The notes under the pieces are model-generated. The model was not told the DNA's origin. It did not search any database and saw only the letters and a program-made list of their open reading frames with translations. Shown one piece after another: positions 7,672-16,093 of a DNA stretch of 64,000 bases. Every line of letters starts with the position of its first letter. The stretch's first letter is position 1. The translations under genes were made by a program, and so were the position numbers. Source of the stretch: Streptomyces prunicolor NBRC 13075 (GTDB lineage Bacteria; Actinomycetota; Actinomycetes; Streptomycetales; Streptomycetaceae); NCBI RefSeq assembly GCF_000367365.1, contig NZ_BARF01000128.1, positions 1 through 64,000 on the forward strand. Reading direction: 5' to 3'.

Positions 7672-8563
7672 GGGGGCATTCAAACATCGCCCGGGCCGCG
7701 AGGCCATCCCAGGCCGGGGCTCCGCCGGGGAGGGGCCAGGTGAGGGTGGGGGCCTCGTCGTAGGGCAGCGAGGACATCGTGTCCTCGTACGCCGTTTCCA
7801 GGACGGCCCGTCTGCGCTCGGCGTCAGTGCCGGTGGTGGTGGCACGGCCCGCGAGCAGCAGTTCCGTGCGCTGTTCGTGGTCCTCGGTCAACTCGTCGGC
7901 GGTCCGCCGCCATGTCTCGTCGTCCGGTACGCGGTACAGGACGACGCACGGCGGGGTACGGCCCTCCGCAAGCGCCGCCACGGCCCGGTCGTGACCGTCG
8001 AGGAGCGCCCAGCCGTCGAACGGCGTGACCCGCCACAGGAGGACGGGGGCGAGTGTGTCCTCCCGGGCGTGCTTGCGGTAGGCCTTCACGCGTGGCGCGT
8101 CCGTCGGCGAGAGCGGACGCAGCGGTACGACGCCCTCCCAGCCGCCCGCGCACCAGTCGAGATGGCAGGCGGGCCAGTCGCGCATGAAGTCGCCCCACCA
8201 CACGTACGCCGGGAACTTGCGCCTCTCCCGGAGGTGCCAGCGTGCGTCGTGCAACGGGCCCTCCTTCGCCTCCTCCAGCCAACTCGTGTACTGGTGGACC
8301 CAGTTGCCGGGGCTCCTCATCCGGCCCGACCGGATCCGGGGCAGCGGTGAGCGGAAGCCGTCGAGCCTGTGCACGAAGAGGCCCTCGCGCGAACAGCCGC
8401 CCTCTTCCTCCCGGCCCAACAGCAAGGGCCGCCCGCCCTGGCGGAGCAGCAGCCGGCCGCCGTCCGCCGTCTCGAAGCGCAACGGAGGCGGACCGGGCCG
8501 GCCTGTCACGGCCAGCACCAGTCCGCCCTCCGGCAGTGGTTCTCTACGCCCCCTGGTCTCCAT
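7664..8563 (-). CDS. Conserved hypothetical protein, 299 aa
   Basis: Soluble protein of unknown family, rich in Trp and Arg (NWVHQYTSWLEEAKEG, VWWGDFMRDWPACHLDW) with a central segment WALLDGHDRAVAALAEGR that slightly recalls ParB-like or substrate-address loops. I cannot assign a function. The start METRGRRE at 8563 overlaps the last 20 bases of the truncated htaA gene, and the stop overlaps the PhzF-like start. The three minus-strand frames therefore form one transcriptional run. No export signal seen. Confidence 0.65.
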   Translation of the reverse strand: METRGRREPLPEGGLVLAVTGRPGPPPLRFETADGGRLLLRQGGRPLLLGREEEGGCSREGLFVHRLDGFRSPLPRIRSGRMRSPGNWVHQYTSWLEEAKEGPLHDARWHLRERRKFPAYVWWGDFMRDWPACHLDWCAGGWEGVVPLRPLSPTDAPRVKAYRKHAREDTLAPVLLWRVTPFDGWALLDGHDRAVAALAEGRTPPCVVLYRVPDDETWRRTADELTEDHEQRTELLLAGRATTTGTDAERRRAVLETAYEDTMSSLPYDEAPTLTWPLPGGAPAWDGLAARAMFECPRD

Positions 8564-9026
8564 GGGGCACAGTCTTACGCCGCCTACGCATCGCGAGCAC
8601 CACACCCGCGCCCGCCGCCACGGTCACCGCGGCCGCCGCGCCCAGGGCCGCCGCCGGGATCTCGGAACCGGTGGAGGCGAGGGAGCCGTTCACGCTGCCT
8701 GTCGTGGAGCCGGTGACGCCCCCCGAAGTCGAGCCTGTCGTACCGGAGTTGTCGGTGCTGCCGGAAGAGCCCGTGCCGGTGCCGGACGTCGACGACGAGC
8801 CGTCCGAGGGCAGGGTGGCGTCCGCCGTCAGGGCCAACGTCAGGTCGAGCGGGTCGAGTTCGGCGCCGGTCTGGTAGAAGCCGCCGAAGGCCTTCGCGCC
8901 GGCCGCGGTGAGGGTGGCGGTGACGTCGTCGAGGGTGATGACGTCGTTCTTCGCGGTGAGGTCGGTCGATCCTGCCTTCAGGTCGGCCAGGACCACGTCG
9001 TCGGACTTCTCGCCCAGGCTCGTCAT
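8544..9026 (-). pseudogene. htaA: htaA remnant: C-terminal part of a heme-binding surface protein
   Basis: The frame keeps the end of an HtaA heme-binding domain (DLKAGSTDLTAKNDVITLDD and AGAKAFGGFYQTGAELDPLD), a Ser/Gly/Thr-rich linker, then LASTGS, a transmembrane helix and RRRR. LASTG fits the LAxTG signal used by class E sortases of Streptomyces, so the intact protein was wall-anchored. The signal peptide and most of the HtaA domain are missing. The homology stops at about 9026, where antiparallel hmuU sequence begins. A deletion of a divergent htaA/hmu promoter region would explain both truncations. About 160 residues remain, without export signal, so non-functional. Confidence 0.75.
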
Positions 9027-9443
9027 GTGTTGGCTTCGGTGCAGCACCGACTCGGGCTCGGTGGCGGGGCGTTGGACCGCGTACCGGATTCGGTGCTGTG
9101 GAACGTGCGGTTCCCGCGCATCGTGCTCGCGCTGCTCGTCGGGGCGTCGCTCGGGTGCGCGGGGGCGTTGATGCAGGGCGTGTTCGGGAATCCGCACGCC
9201 GAGCCGGGTGTCATCGGGGTGTCCTCGGGGGCGGCGGTGGTCGTGGTGCTGCACGATCTCGCGCTGGCCGCCGCCTACGCGCACCGGGTCGCGATTCTGC
9301 GCGCCGGTCGTGTCGCCGCCGACGGCCCACCGGGGGTCGTATTCACCGAGGAGTTGTTGTCGGACGTCTACGACCAGCAGGTCGAGGTGTTTCCGCATCC
9401 GCGCACGGGGGCGGTCGTCGTGACCCCGCACCGGCCCGCTTGA
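9027..9443 (+). pseudogene. hmuU-hmuV: hmuU'-'hmuV fusion relic of a heme ABC importer
   Basis: From 9027 the plus strand encodes VLASVQHRLGLGGGALDRV and ALMQGVFGNP, the N-terminal third of a FecCD/HmuU permease lacking its start and first helix. Near 9238 the frame switches without a stop to VVVLHDLALAAAYAH... and ends with the C-terminal 67 residues of an HmuV-type ATPase (GRVAADGPP, VEVFPHPRTGAVVV). The Walker A, signature and Walker B motifs, most permease helices and hmuT are gone. No start or RBS. Two deletions, one at the left junction with htaA and one between hmuU and hmuV, account for the structure. Confidence 0.8.
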
Positions 9444-9545
9444 CCCTCTCTTGACTATCCCTTGGCGTTCGTTTTTCGCCACTGAGATCAAGCCGTGTCT
9501 GTGATTTTTCCGTGGGCAGTGAATACCGGACCGGACGGGTAGGAC

Positions 9546-9584
9546 TGAGGTAAGCCTCAGGTAAGTTAGGGCAGCCTCACCACA
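9546..9584 (+). promoter_or_regulatory. Two tandem iron boxes upstream of efeO
   Basis: TGAGGTAAGCCTCAGGTAA (9546-9564) and TTAGGGCAGCCTCACCACA (9566-9584) each match about 12-13 of 19 positions of the DmdR/IdeR iron box. They stand 47 bp before the efeO start, as expected for iron-repressed control of the efeOBU operon. Confidence 0.65.
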
Positions 9585-9630
9585 CCGCCTCCCGACATCG
9601 CCTCGTCACACACTTCCGCTTGGAGCCTGC

Positions 9631-10767
9631 ATGCGTGCCGTCCGACTTCCCGTCGCCACCGCCGTCGCCGCCGCGGCCGCCCTGACCGCCGTCACGGCGT
9701 GCACCGCGAAGAGCGACGCCAAGGACGGCGACGCGATCCAGGTGACCGCGGCCGACTCCAAGTGCACGACCTCGACCAAGTCGATCCCGGCCGGGCAGGT
9801 CACGCTGAAGATCGAGAACACCGGCTCGAAGGCGACCGAGGTCGAGATCCTCTTCCCGGACGACCGGATCGTCTCCGAGAAGGAGAACATCGGGCCGGGG
9901 ACGAAGTACACGCTCACCGCTGAAGTGAAGGCGGGGTCGTACGAGATCGCCTGCCGGCCGGGGATGAAGGGGCACGGTGTGCGGCAGAAGCTGACCGTCA
10001 CCGGGGGCAGCGTCGCCAAGCGTGATCCGAAGCTGGACGCCGCCGTCGCCGCGTACCGCGAGTACGCGCAGGAGCAGGCCGACGCGACGATCCCGAAGGT
10101 GGAGACCTTCGCCAACGCCATCAAGGCGGGCGACCTCACCGCCGCCAAGAACGCCTACGCCCCCTCCCGCGTCGGCTGGGAGGCCACCGAGCCGATCGCC
10201 GAGTCGTTCGGGGACATCGACCCCAAGACCGACACCCGCGCCGACGGCCTGGAGAAGGGCCAGAAGTGGACCGGCTGGCACGCGCTGGAGAAGGCTCTGT
10301 GGCAGGACAAGAAGATCGGCGCCGAACAGAAGGTCCTCGCCGCCGAGTTGGTCACCGATCTGAAGGACTGGCAGAAGCGGGTCGGCAAGGCCGAGATCAC
10401 CCCGACCTCCATGGCCAACGGTGCCAAGGAACTCCTCGACGAGGTCGCCACCGGCAAGATCACCGGCGAGGAGGACCGTTACTCGCACACCGACCTGAGC
10501 GACTTCAAGGCCAACGTCGACGGCGCGCAGAAGGCGTACGAGCTGCTGAAGCCGGTCGCGCAGAAGAACGACGCGGCCCTCACCACCGAGCTGGACAAGC
10601 AGTTCGCCGCGCTCGACACGCTGCTCGACAAGTACCGCTCGACCACGACCTCCGACGGCTTCGTGTCGTACGACAAGGTCACCAAGGACCAGCGCAAGGA
10701 GCTGTCGGACGGGGTCAACGCGCTTGCGGAGCCGCTGTCGAAGCTCGCCGCCGCCGTCGTGAAGTAG
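9631..10767 (+). CDS. efeO: EfeO iron-uptake lipoprotein (cupredoxin plus M75)
   Basis: 378-residue extracytoplasmic component of the EfeUOB iron transporter. It has a lipoprotein signal peptide with lipobox VTAC (Cys24) and an N-terminal cupredoxin-like domain to about residue 125 (CRPGMKGHG segment). An imelysin/M75 domain with the HxxE metal motif in GWHALEKALW follows. It collects ferrous/ferric iron at the membrane for EfeU. GGAG lies five bases before the ATG. It is first in a tight operon, with efeB 11 bp downstream. Confidence 0.95.
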   Translation: MRAVRLPVATAVAAAAALTAVTACTAKSDAKDGDAIQVTAADSKCTTSTKSIPAGQVTLKIENTGSKATEVEILFPDDRIVSEKENIGPGTKYTLTAEVKAGSYEIACRPGMKGHGVRQKLTVTGGSVAKRDPKLDAAVAAYREYAQEQADATIPKVETFANAIKAGDLTAAKNAYAPSRVGWEATEPIAESFGDIDPKTDTRADGLEKGQKWTGWHALEKALWQDKKIGAEQKVLAAELVTDLKDWQKRVGKAEITPTSMANGAKELLDEVATGKITGEEDRYSHTDLSDFKANVDGAQKAYELLKPVAQKNDAALTTELDKQFAALDTLLDKYRSTTTSDGFVSYDKVTKDQRKELSDGVNALAEPLSKLAAAVVK

Positions 10768-10778
10768 GGGGGATCACC

Positions 10779-12050
10779 ATGGCCGAGACCCCGAAATCCG
10801 AGAGCCCCTCCCGCCGTTCGCTCATCGGCTGGGGCGGTGCCGGGCTCGCGCTCGGTGCCGTCGCGGCCGGTGGTGCGGTCGCGATGACCCGGGTCGGCGA
10901 CGATGTCGATCCGGCCGGTGCCGACACCGGTGCCGCGGTCGCCTTCCACGGCGCCAACCAGGCGGGCATCGCGACGCCCGTGCAGGACCGGCTGCACTTC
11001 GCCGCGTTCGACGTGAAGACCGACGACCGCGCCGAGTTCGTGCAGCTGCTGAAGGACTGGACGGCCGCCGCGCGGCGGATGACCGGTGGGCACGCAGTCG
11101 GTGAGGGGGCCTACGGCGGGCTCGCCGAGGCGCCGCCGGACGACACCGGTGAGGCGCTGGGGCTGAAACCCTCGCGGCTGACGCTGACGATCGGCTTCGG
11201 GCCGTCGTTCTTCGACCACTTCGGGCTGAGCGGCAGTCGTCCCGACGCCCTCGTCGATCTGCCGCAGTTCCCCGGCGAGAACTTCGACAAGTCCCGTACG
11301 GGCGGGGACCTTTGTGTGCAGGCCTGTGCGGACGATCCGCAGGTCGCCGTGCACGCGATCCGCAACCTGGCGCGTATCGGGTTCGGGAAGGTCGCGATCC
11401 GCTGGTCCCAACTCGGCTTCGGGAAGACCTCGTCGACGACCCCGGGGGCTCAAACCCCGCGCAATCTCATGGGGTTCAAGGACGGCACCCGCAACATCGC
11501 GGGGACCGAGACGGACCGGCTGAAGAAGTTCGTGTGGGTCGGCGAGGGCGACAACAGCGCGAACTCGGCCTGGATGACCGGGGGTTCGTATCTCGTCGCC
11601 CGGCGGATCCGGATGAACGTCGAGACCTGGGACCGGACCTCGCTGCAGGAGCAGGAGGACGTCTTCGGGCGCGACAAGGGCGAGGGCGCTGCGGTCGGCA
11701 AGGCGAAGGAGCACGACCCGCCGTTCCTGAAGGCGATGAAGCCCGACGCGCACGTCCGGCTCGCACACCCCGACTCCAACAGCGGGGTCACGATCCTGCG
11801 CCGGGGCTACTCCTTCACCGACGGCACCGACGGCCTCGGCCGGCTCGACGCCGGCCTGTTCTTCCTGGCCTACCAGCGTGACGTACGCAAGGGATTCATC
11901 CCGCTCCAGCGGAGGCTGTCGGCGACCGACGCGCTCAACGAGTACATCCAGCACGTGGGTTCGGCGGTCTTCGCCGTCCCGCCGGGCGTCCGTGACAAGG
12001 ACGACTGGTGGGGCAGCACGCTGTTCTCCAAGGACGCGAAGGAGTCGTAG
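10779..12050 (+). CDS. efeB: EfeB, Tat-exported Dyp-type peroxidase/deferrochelatase
   Basis: 423-residue heme peroxidase of the Dyp class that works with EfeO/EfeU, oxidising ferrous iron or releasing iron from heme. A twin-arginine signal (SRRSLIGWGGAGLALG) leads, followed by the ferredoxin-like fold with the GxxDG motif GFKDGTRN that carries the catalytic Asp. C-terminal segments typical of EfeB include FIPLQRRLSATDALNEYIQH. The ATG at 10779 is used; AGGGGGG stands nearby. It lies three bases upstream of efeU. Confidence 0.95.
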   Translation: MAETPKSESPSRRSLIGWGGAGLALGAVAAGGAVAMTRVGDDVDPAGADTGAAVAFHGANQAGIATPVQDRLHFAAFDVKTDDRAEFVQLLKDWTAAARRMTGGHAVGEGAYGGLAEAPPDDTGEALGLKPSRLTLTIGFGPSFFDHFGLSGSRPDALVDLPQFPGENFDKSRTGGDLCVQACADDPQVAVHAIRNLARIGFGKVAIRWSQLGFGKTSSTTPGAQTPRNLMGFKDGTRNIAGTETDRLKKFVWVGEGDNSANSAWMTGGSYLVARRIRMNVETWDRTSLQEQEDVFGRDKGEGAAVGKAKEHDPPFLKAMKPDAHVRLAHPDSNSGVTILRRGYSFTDGTDGLGRLDAGLFFLAYQRDVRKGFIPLQRRLSATDALNEYIQHVGSAVFAVPPGVRDKDDWWGSTLFSKDAKES

Positions 12051-12053
12051 ACC

Positions 12054-12926
12054 GTGTTCTCGAACTATCTGATCGGTCTGCGCGAGGGCCTGGAAGCCAG
12101 TCTCGTCGTCTGCATCCTGATCGCCTATCTGGTCAAGACGGACCGGCGCGACGCGCTGAGGCCGATCTGGATCGGCATCGTCGTCGCCGTCCTCATCGCG
12201 ATGGGCTTCGGGTGCGCGCTCGAATTCGGCTCGCAGGAGATGACGTTCCAGGCGCAGGAGGCGCTCGGCGGTTCGCTGTCGATCCTCGCCGTCGGTCTGG
12301 TGACGTGGATGGTGTTCTGGATGCGGCGCACCGCCCGGCATCTGAAGGCCGAACTGCACGGCAAGCTGGACGCGGCGCTCGCGATGGGCACGGGTGCGCT
12401 GGTCGCCACCGCGTTCCTCGCCGTCGGCCGCGAGGGGCTGGAGACCGCGCTGTTCGTGTGGGCGTCGGTGCACGCGGCGAGCGACGGCACCCCGCGCCCG
12501 CTGGTCGGCGTAGGACTGGGTCTGGCCACGGCGGTGTTGCTGGGCTGGCTGTTCTACCGGGGCGCGCTGAAGATCAACCTCGCGAAGTTCTTCACCTGGA
12601 CCGGCGCGATGCTGGTCGTCGTCGCGGCGGGTGTACTGGCGTACGGCTTCCACGACTTGCAGGAGGCCGACTGGGTCCCGGGGCTGACGAAGCTGGCCTT
12701 CGACATCAGCGACACGATCCCGCCGGACAGCTGGTACGGCACCCTCCTGAAGGGCGTCTTCAACTTCCAGCCGGACCCGACGGTCCTGCAGATCACGGTG
12801 TGGCTGCTGTACCTGGTCCCCGCGCTCGCCCTGTTCTTCGCCCCGGTAGGGTTCGCCTCCGGGAAGGGGAAGGTGAAGACACCTGATGAGCAGGGATCGC
12901 AGCCCTCGAAGGCTCCGCAGGCTTGA
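12054..12926 (+). CDS. efeU: EfeU, FTR1-family iron permease
   Basis: 290-residue polytopic membrane protein with the two RExxE iron-binding motifs (LREGLEASLV in helix 1 and GREGLETALFVW in helix 4) that define Ftr1/EfeU ferric/ferrous permeases. About seven hydrophobic helices and a short Lys/Gln-rich tail. GTG start three bases after efeB. The last 41 bases overlap the start of the following lipoprotein gene in another frame, so the four genes are probably one iron-regulated transcript. Confidence 0.95.
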   Translation: MFSNYLIGLREGLEASLVVCILIAYLVKTDRRDALRPIWIGIVVAVLIAMGFGCALEFGSQEMTFQAQEALGGSLSILAVGLVTWMVFWMRRTARHLKAELHGKLDAALAMGTGALVATAFLAVGREGLETALFVWASVHAASDGTPRPLVGVGLGLATAVLLGWLFYRGALKINLAKFFTWTGAMLVVVAAGVLAYGFHDLQEADWVPGLTKLAFDISDTIPPDSWYGTLLKGVFNFQPDPTVLQITVWLLYLVPALALFFAPVGFASGKGKVKTPDEQGSQPSKAPQA

Positions 12927-13875
12927 CCGGCGCGTACTGATAGCGGCCTCGGTGAGCGCTTTGTCGCTGACGGCGAGCGGTTGTGTGGTGGTCCACGGCG
13001 AGCGGGAGGTCCTCCCGGCCACCACCCGTGCCGAGGCCGCGACGGCGCTCCAGCAGTTCACGACCGCGTACAACGCTGCCGACAAGGCGTACGACAGTTC
13101 CCTGGACTCCGCTCATGTCACCGGCGCGCTCGGTGACATCGACGGGGCACGGTTGAAGGCGGGGCACACCAACTCGCCGGCCGGGAACGCGAATTACGCG
13201 CCGCTGGAGCTGACGGACGCGAAGTTCACCATCCCGAAGAAGGCCGGCTGGCCGCGCTGGTTCGTCGCCGACGCCGCCGCCAACAAGGGTGGCGCGGCGC
13301 GGTGGTTGCTGGTCTTCACGCGCAACGATCTGTCCGAGCCGTGGCAGGTGGCGTATCTGACGCTGCTCGCGCCCACCGCCGTACCGAAGTTCAAGACCGA
13401 CAAGGACGGCTGGGCCGAGGCCGTACCGGCGAACTCGGCCGAACTCGCCGTCGCGCCGGGCCGGTTGAGCCAGAGCTACGCGACGTATCTGAAGAGCGGC
13501 GGGACGGCCTTCGCGGACGGCGCGCACACCAGCGCGTGGCGTGCGGACCGGGAGAAGGCCACCAAGCCCGGTCTGGCCGTCCAGTTCCTCGACCAGCCGC
13601 TGACGAGCGGCGACTACGCGCCGTTGGCGCTTCGTACGACGGACGGCGGGGCGTTGGTGTTCTTCACGACGCGGTACTTCCAGAAGGAGACCGCTGCGGA
13701 GGGCACGTCGGTGCCGACCCAGAACAAGGACGTACAGGCGCTGACGACGGGCGAGGTCGAGCAGTCCCTCACACTCCAACTCGTGTCCAACCAGGTGGCG
13801 TTGGATCCGAAGCGGGGCGGGAAGGTGTCGGTGCTGGGGCGGATCGAGGGCCTCACGTCGGCGCAGGGCGGCTAG
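12886..13875 (+). CDS. Conserved lipoprotein following efeU
   Basis: 329-residue lipoprotein with a basic N-terminus and lipobox TASGC. The mature part is mostly beta-rich (WRADREKATKPGLAVQFL, ALVFFTTRYFQKE), of the DUF8094-like class found in Streptomyces. Function unknown. Its start lies inside the 3' end of efeU (41-base overlap), so it may be an accessory protein of iron import, but the same family also occurs elsewhere. Convergent with the prim-pol gene 31 bp downstream, with three short GAGTCCTA-like repeats in between. Confidence 0.75.
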   Translation: MSRDRSPRRLRRLDRRVLIAASVSALSLTASGCVVVHGEREVLPATTRAEAATALQQFTTAYNAADKAYDSSLDSAHVTGALGDIDGARLKAGHTNSPAGNANYAPLELTDAKFTIPKKAGWPRWFVADAAANKGGAARWLLVFTRNDLSEPWQVAYLTLLAPTAVPKFKTDKDGWAEAVPANSAELAVAPGRLSQSYATYLKSGGTAFADGAHTSAWRADREKATKPGLAVQFLDQPLTSGDYAPLALRTTDGGALVFFTTRYFQKETAAEGTSVPTQNKDVQALTTGEVEQSLTLQLVSNQVALDPKRGGKVSVLGRIEGLTSAQGG

Positions 13876-13906
13876 GTCCTACGAGTCCTACAGATCCCCG
13901 CGAGTC

Positions 13907-14644
13907 CTAACGGCCCAGTGGCCAGGCCGAGTTCGCGTGGTCCGGTTCCGCACCCGCGTGGCGGGCGCAGGCGTCCGTGAGGGTTTCGAGGAGGGTCAGC
14001 GGGTCGGGCAGGGGGTGCTCGGGGCCGCGTACCCAGTGAACTGACTGGTTCTCGCCGGGGAGTTGGGCCGGGGGGACCAGGACGTAGGAGCCTCGGCAGT
14101 GCCAGCGCAGGCCGGGGTGTTCGTCCATCGTCTCGGGGTGGCAGTCCAGTTCGCAGGGCCACCACTCGTCCTCGTCCTCGGGGGTGCCGCGGGTGAGGGT
14201 GAAGAAGAGCAGCCGGCCGTCGTCGCTCGCGGCGACGGGTCCTACCTCGACACCGGCGGCGAGCAGTCGCTCCAGTGCCTCGTGGCCGGCCTCCAGGGGG
14301 ACGTCGAGGACGTCGTTGACCATGCCGGTCGCGGTGATGAAGTTGGCCTGCGGCTGGTGGCGGGCCCAGCGCTCGATCTGGGCGCGGTCGGTCGTGGACT
14401 GCGTCTGCCAGGCGAACGACACGGGGTGGCGGGCCGGTGTGGGGCAGCCCACACGGTCGCAGGAACATCGGTAGCCCGGGGCGGGGTGCGCGGCGGGCGC
14501 GAGCGGCAGCCCGGCCTCGGCGGCGGCCAGCAGCAGCGCCTCGCGTCCGCTGCCGTCGTCGGGGGCCTCCTGGGGGCGGCGTCCGCGCAGCCACGAGGAG
14601 AGTTTGCCCTGCCGACCGGTCCGGCCACCGAACGTCGCGCTCAT
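13907..14644 (-). CDS. Bifunctional DNA primase/polymerase-domain protein
   Basis: 245 residues of the prim-pol N-terminal type found as a conserved stand-alone gene in Streptomyces. Features seen are REALLLAAAEAGLPLAP, a Cys cluster CSCDRVGCPTPARHPVSF, and a basic/Trp region AQIERWARHQPQANFITATG. The canonical catalytic DxD of active prim-pol enzymes is not obvious here (DVLDVPLEAG occupies that place), so it may be a non-catalytic relative. GCGAGGAGATAG precedes the ATG. Upstream lies an unusual GCAGGGC repeat cluster. Confidence 0.8.
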   Translation of the reverse strand: MSATFGGRTGRQGKLSSWLRGRRPQEAPDDGSGREALLLAAAEAGLPLAPAAHPAPGYRCSCDRVGCPTPARHPVSFAWQTQSTTDRAQIERWARHQPQANFITATGMVNDVLDVPLEAGHEALERLLAAGVEVGPVAASDDGRLLFFTLTRGTPEDEDEWWPCELDCHPETMDEHPGLRWHCRGSYVLVPPAQLPGENQSVHWVRGPEHPLPDPLTLLETLTDACARHAGAEPDHANSAWPLGR

Positions 14645-14654
14645 CTATCTCCTC

Positions 14655-14738
14655 GCCCTGCTGTTGTCGCCCTGCCGTCTTGCCCTGCTTGTTCTTGCCC
14701 TGCCGTGTGCGGAGAAGCCCTGCCGTTGTGCGGAGAAC
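14655..14738 (-). repeat. GCAGGGC short-repeat cluster in the prim-pol leader
   Basis: On the minus strand GCAGGGC occurs five times in about 85 bp. The outer two copies belong to an almost perfect 20/21-bp tandem duplication (14698-14717 and 14718-14738, plus-strand CCCTGCCGT...GCGGAGAA). The cluster sits immediately upstream of the SD of the prim-pol gene, inside its probable 5' untranslated region or promoter. Confidence 0.7.
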
Positions 14739-14835
14739 TTCCCCTATGGTCCCACCATCCTGCGCCCCGAGAGGCGGTACCCCACATCCGGGGTGGGTGG
14801 GACGAGACACACGTGTGGCGCTTTCGGCGCAAGTG

Positions 14836-15822
14836 TCACGCTTTTTCCGGCCAGGGGTCTCCCCAGCTCACGTCCCGGGCCGCCTTGTACAGGTCGCCGT
14901 GGCGTTTGGTGACCGTCGTCCGGCGCAGCTGTTCGTCGGTCTCGCAGAGGTCGAGGAGTACCTGTCCCTTACGGATCTGCGGGCGGCGTACGACGCGGGC
15001 GGGGGCGGGTTCGACGGGGAAGCGGGCGGCGGCGACGTAGCTGAACTTCTCGTCCTCGTACGGCAGGGAGCCGCCCTTGACCTTGCGGTGCAGGGAGGAA
15101 CGGCTGACCCGCGTCGAGAAGTGGCACCAGTCCTCGCCGGGGACGATCGGGCAGGCGGCGCTGTGCGGGCAGGGGGCGGCGATGTGGAAACCGGCGGCGA
15201 CGAGTCTGTCCCGGGCCTCGATGACGCGGGCGTAACCGTCCGGGGTACCGGCTTCGACGATCACGACGGCCTGGGCTGCGGTGGCCGCCGCGTCCACGAG
15301 GGCGGCTCGGTCGGGGACGGTGAGTTCGTTGAGGACGTAGGAGACGGTGACGAGGTCGGTGGGGTCGAGGGTGAGCGCGGAGCCGATGCGTGCGCGGCGC
15401 CAACTGGTGTTGCGCAGCGCCGAGTTGGCCGCGGCGATCTCTTTCCCCAGGGCGAGTGCGGGTTCGGCCCAGTCGAGTACGGTCACCGGGCGCTCGCCGT
15501 CCCAGGTCGCGGCGACGGCCCAGGTCGCGGCACCGGTGCCGCCGCCGACGTCCACGTGTCCCTGCGGGGACCACTCGGGTACGGCGTCCGCGAAGGCGTC
15601 CAGTGCGGAACGTACGGCTTCGAAAGTCGCCGGCATCCGATACGCCGCGTAGGCGACGACATCCGCGCGGTCTCTGAGGATCGGGGCGTCGGTCGGGGTG
15701 GCCCCGCGGTAGTTGCCGATCAGGCGTTCCACAGCCCCGGCGGCCTGCCTGGGCGAAAGCCCGTCGAGCAGGCGGGCCAGAGCGGTACGGAGGGTTTCGG
15801 CCGGGGCCACGGGGTCGTTCAC
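14836..15822 (-). CDS. Rsm22-like small-subunit ribosome methyltransferase-like protein
   Basis: 328-residue Rossmann methyltransferase-like protein of the Rsm22 family, associated with small ribosomal subunit assembly. The SAM-binding strand is HVDVGGGTGAATWAV, the acidic turn VLDWAEPAL, and the post-fold Cys set is CPHSAACPIVPGEDWCHFS (three Cys here), fitting the metal/Fe-S site of this family. The C-terminal tail is basic (RRPQIRKGQVLL). GTG start at 15822. Monocistronic. Confidence 0.85.
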   Translation of the reverse strand: MNDPVAPAETLRTALARLLDGLSPRQAAGAVERLIGNYRGATPTDAPILRDRADVVAYAAYRMPATFEAVRSALDAFADAVPEWSPQGHVDVGGGTGAATWAVAATWDGERPVTVLDWAEPALALGKEIAAANSALRNTSWRRARIGSALTLDPTDLVTVSYVLNELTVPDRAALVDAAATAAQAVVIVEAGTPDGYARVIEARDRLVAAGFHIAAPCPHSAACPIVPGEDWCHFSTRVSRSSLHRKVKGGSLPYEDEKFSYVAAARFPVEPAPARVVRRPQIRKGQVLLDLCETDEQLRRTTVTKRHGDLYKAARDVSWGDPWPEKA

Positions 15823-15861
15823 CCGCCGATTCTAAGTGGCCCGGGGTCGCAGCCGAGGTCC

Positions 15862-15880
15862 CTGGGGGCTCCGCCCCCAG
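15862..15880. terminator. G/C hairpin of the common Streptomyces intergenic type
   Basis: A perfect 8-bp stem CTGGGGGC/GCCCCCAG closes a three-base loop (TCC). No T run follows. Hairpins of this sequence are widespread between Streptomyces genes and probably stabilise or end transcripts. Confidence 0.5.
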
Positions 15881-16001
15881 ACCCCCGAGGCCTATGCCCA
15901 CCCATCACCCGTCTCGGGCAATGGAAGAGCTCGGCTCAAAAACCCCGCCCTACCCGCCAACTCGACAAGCCGAAGCCCGCACCACCCGCACCTCTCAAAC
16001 A

Positions 16002-16060
16002 CAGCCCCGCTTTCGAAGGGGCGCGAGGAACTGCGCGACCAGCCCCCACCGGGCCGCACC
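16002..16060 (+). repeat. Streptomyces GGGGCGCG-type interspersed repeat, intergenic copy
   Basis: The stretch beginning TTTCGAAGGGGCGCGAGGAA and ending in CGACCAGCCCCCACCGG belongs to a short repeat family scattered through Streptomyces intergenic DNA. Its end (GCGCGACCAGCCCCCACCGG) recurs on the minus strand at 55864-55885. Located between the Rsm22-like and serine hydrolase genes. The rest of 15823-16093 shows no gene. Confidence 0.6.
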
Positions 16061-16093
16061 ACACAACACAACCGGCACCACCCCGCACCCCCC

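Noticed and set aside
9027..9443. Functional short ABC protein
   Set aside because: It joins the start of a permease to the tail of an ATPase, with no start codon, no Walker motifs and no membrane pore.
10479..13085. 868-codon open frame antisense to efeO/efeB
   Set aside because: It mirrors efeOBU through third-position GC, has low-complexity Arg/Gly/Asp sequence, no SD and no family match.
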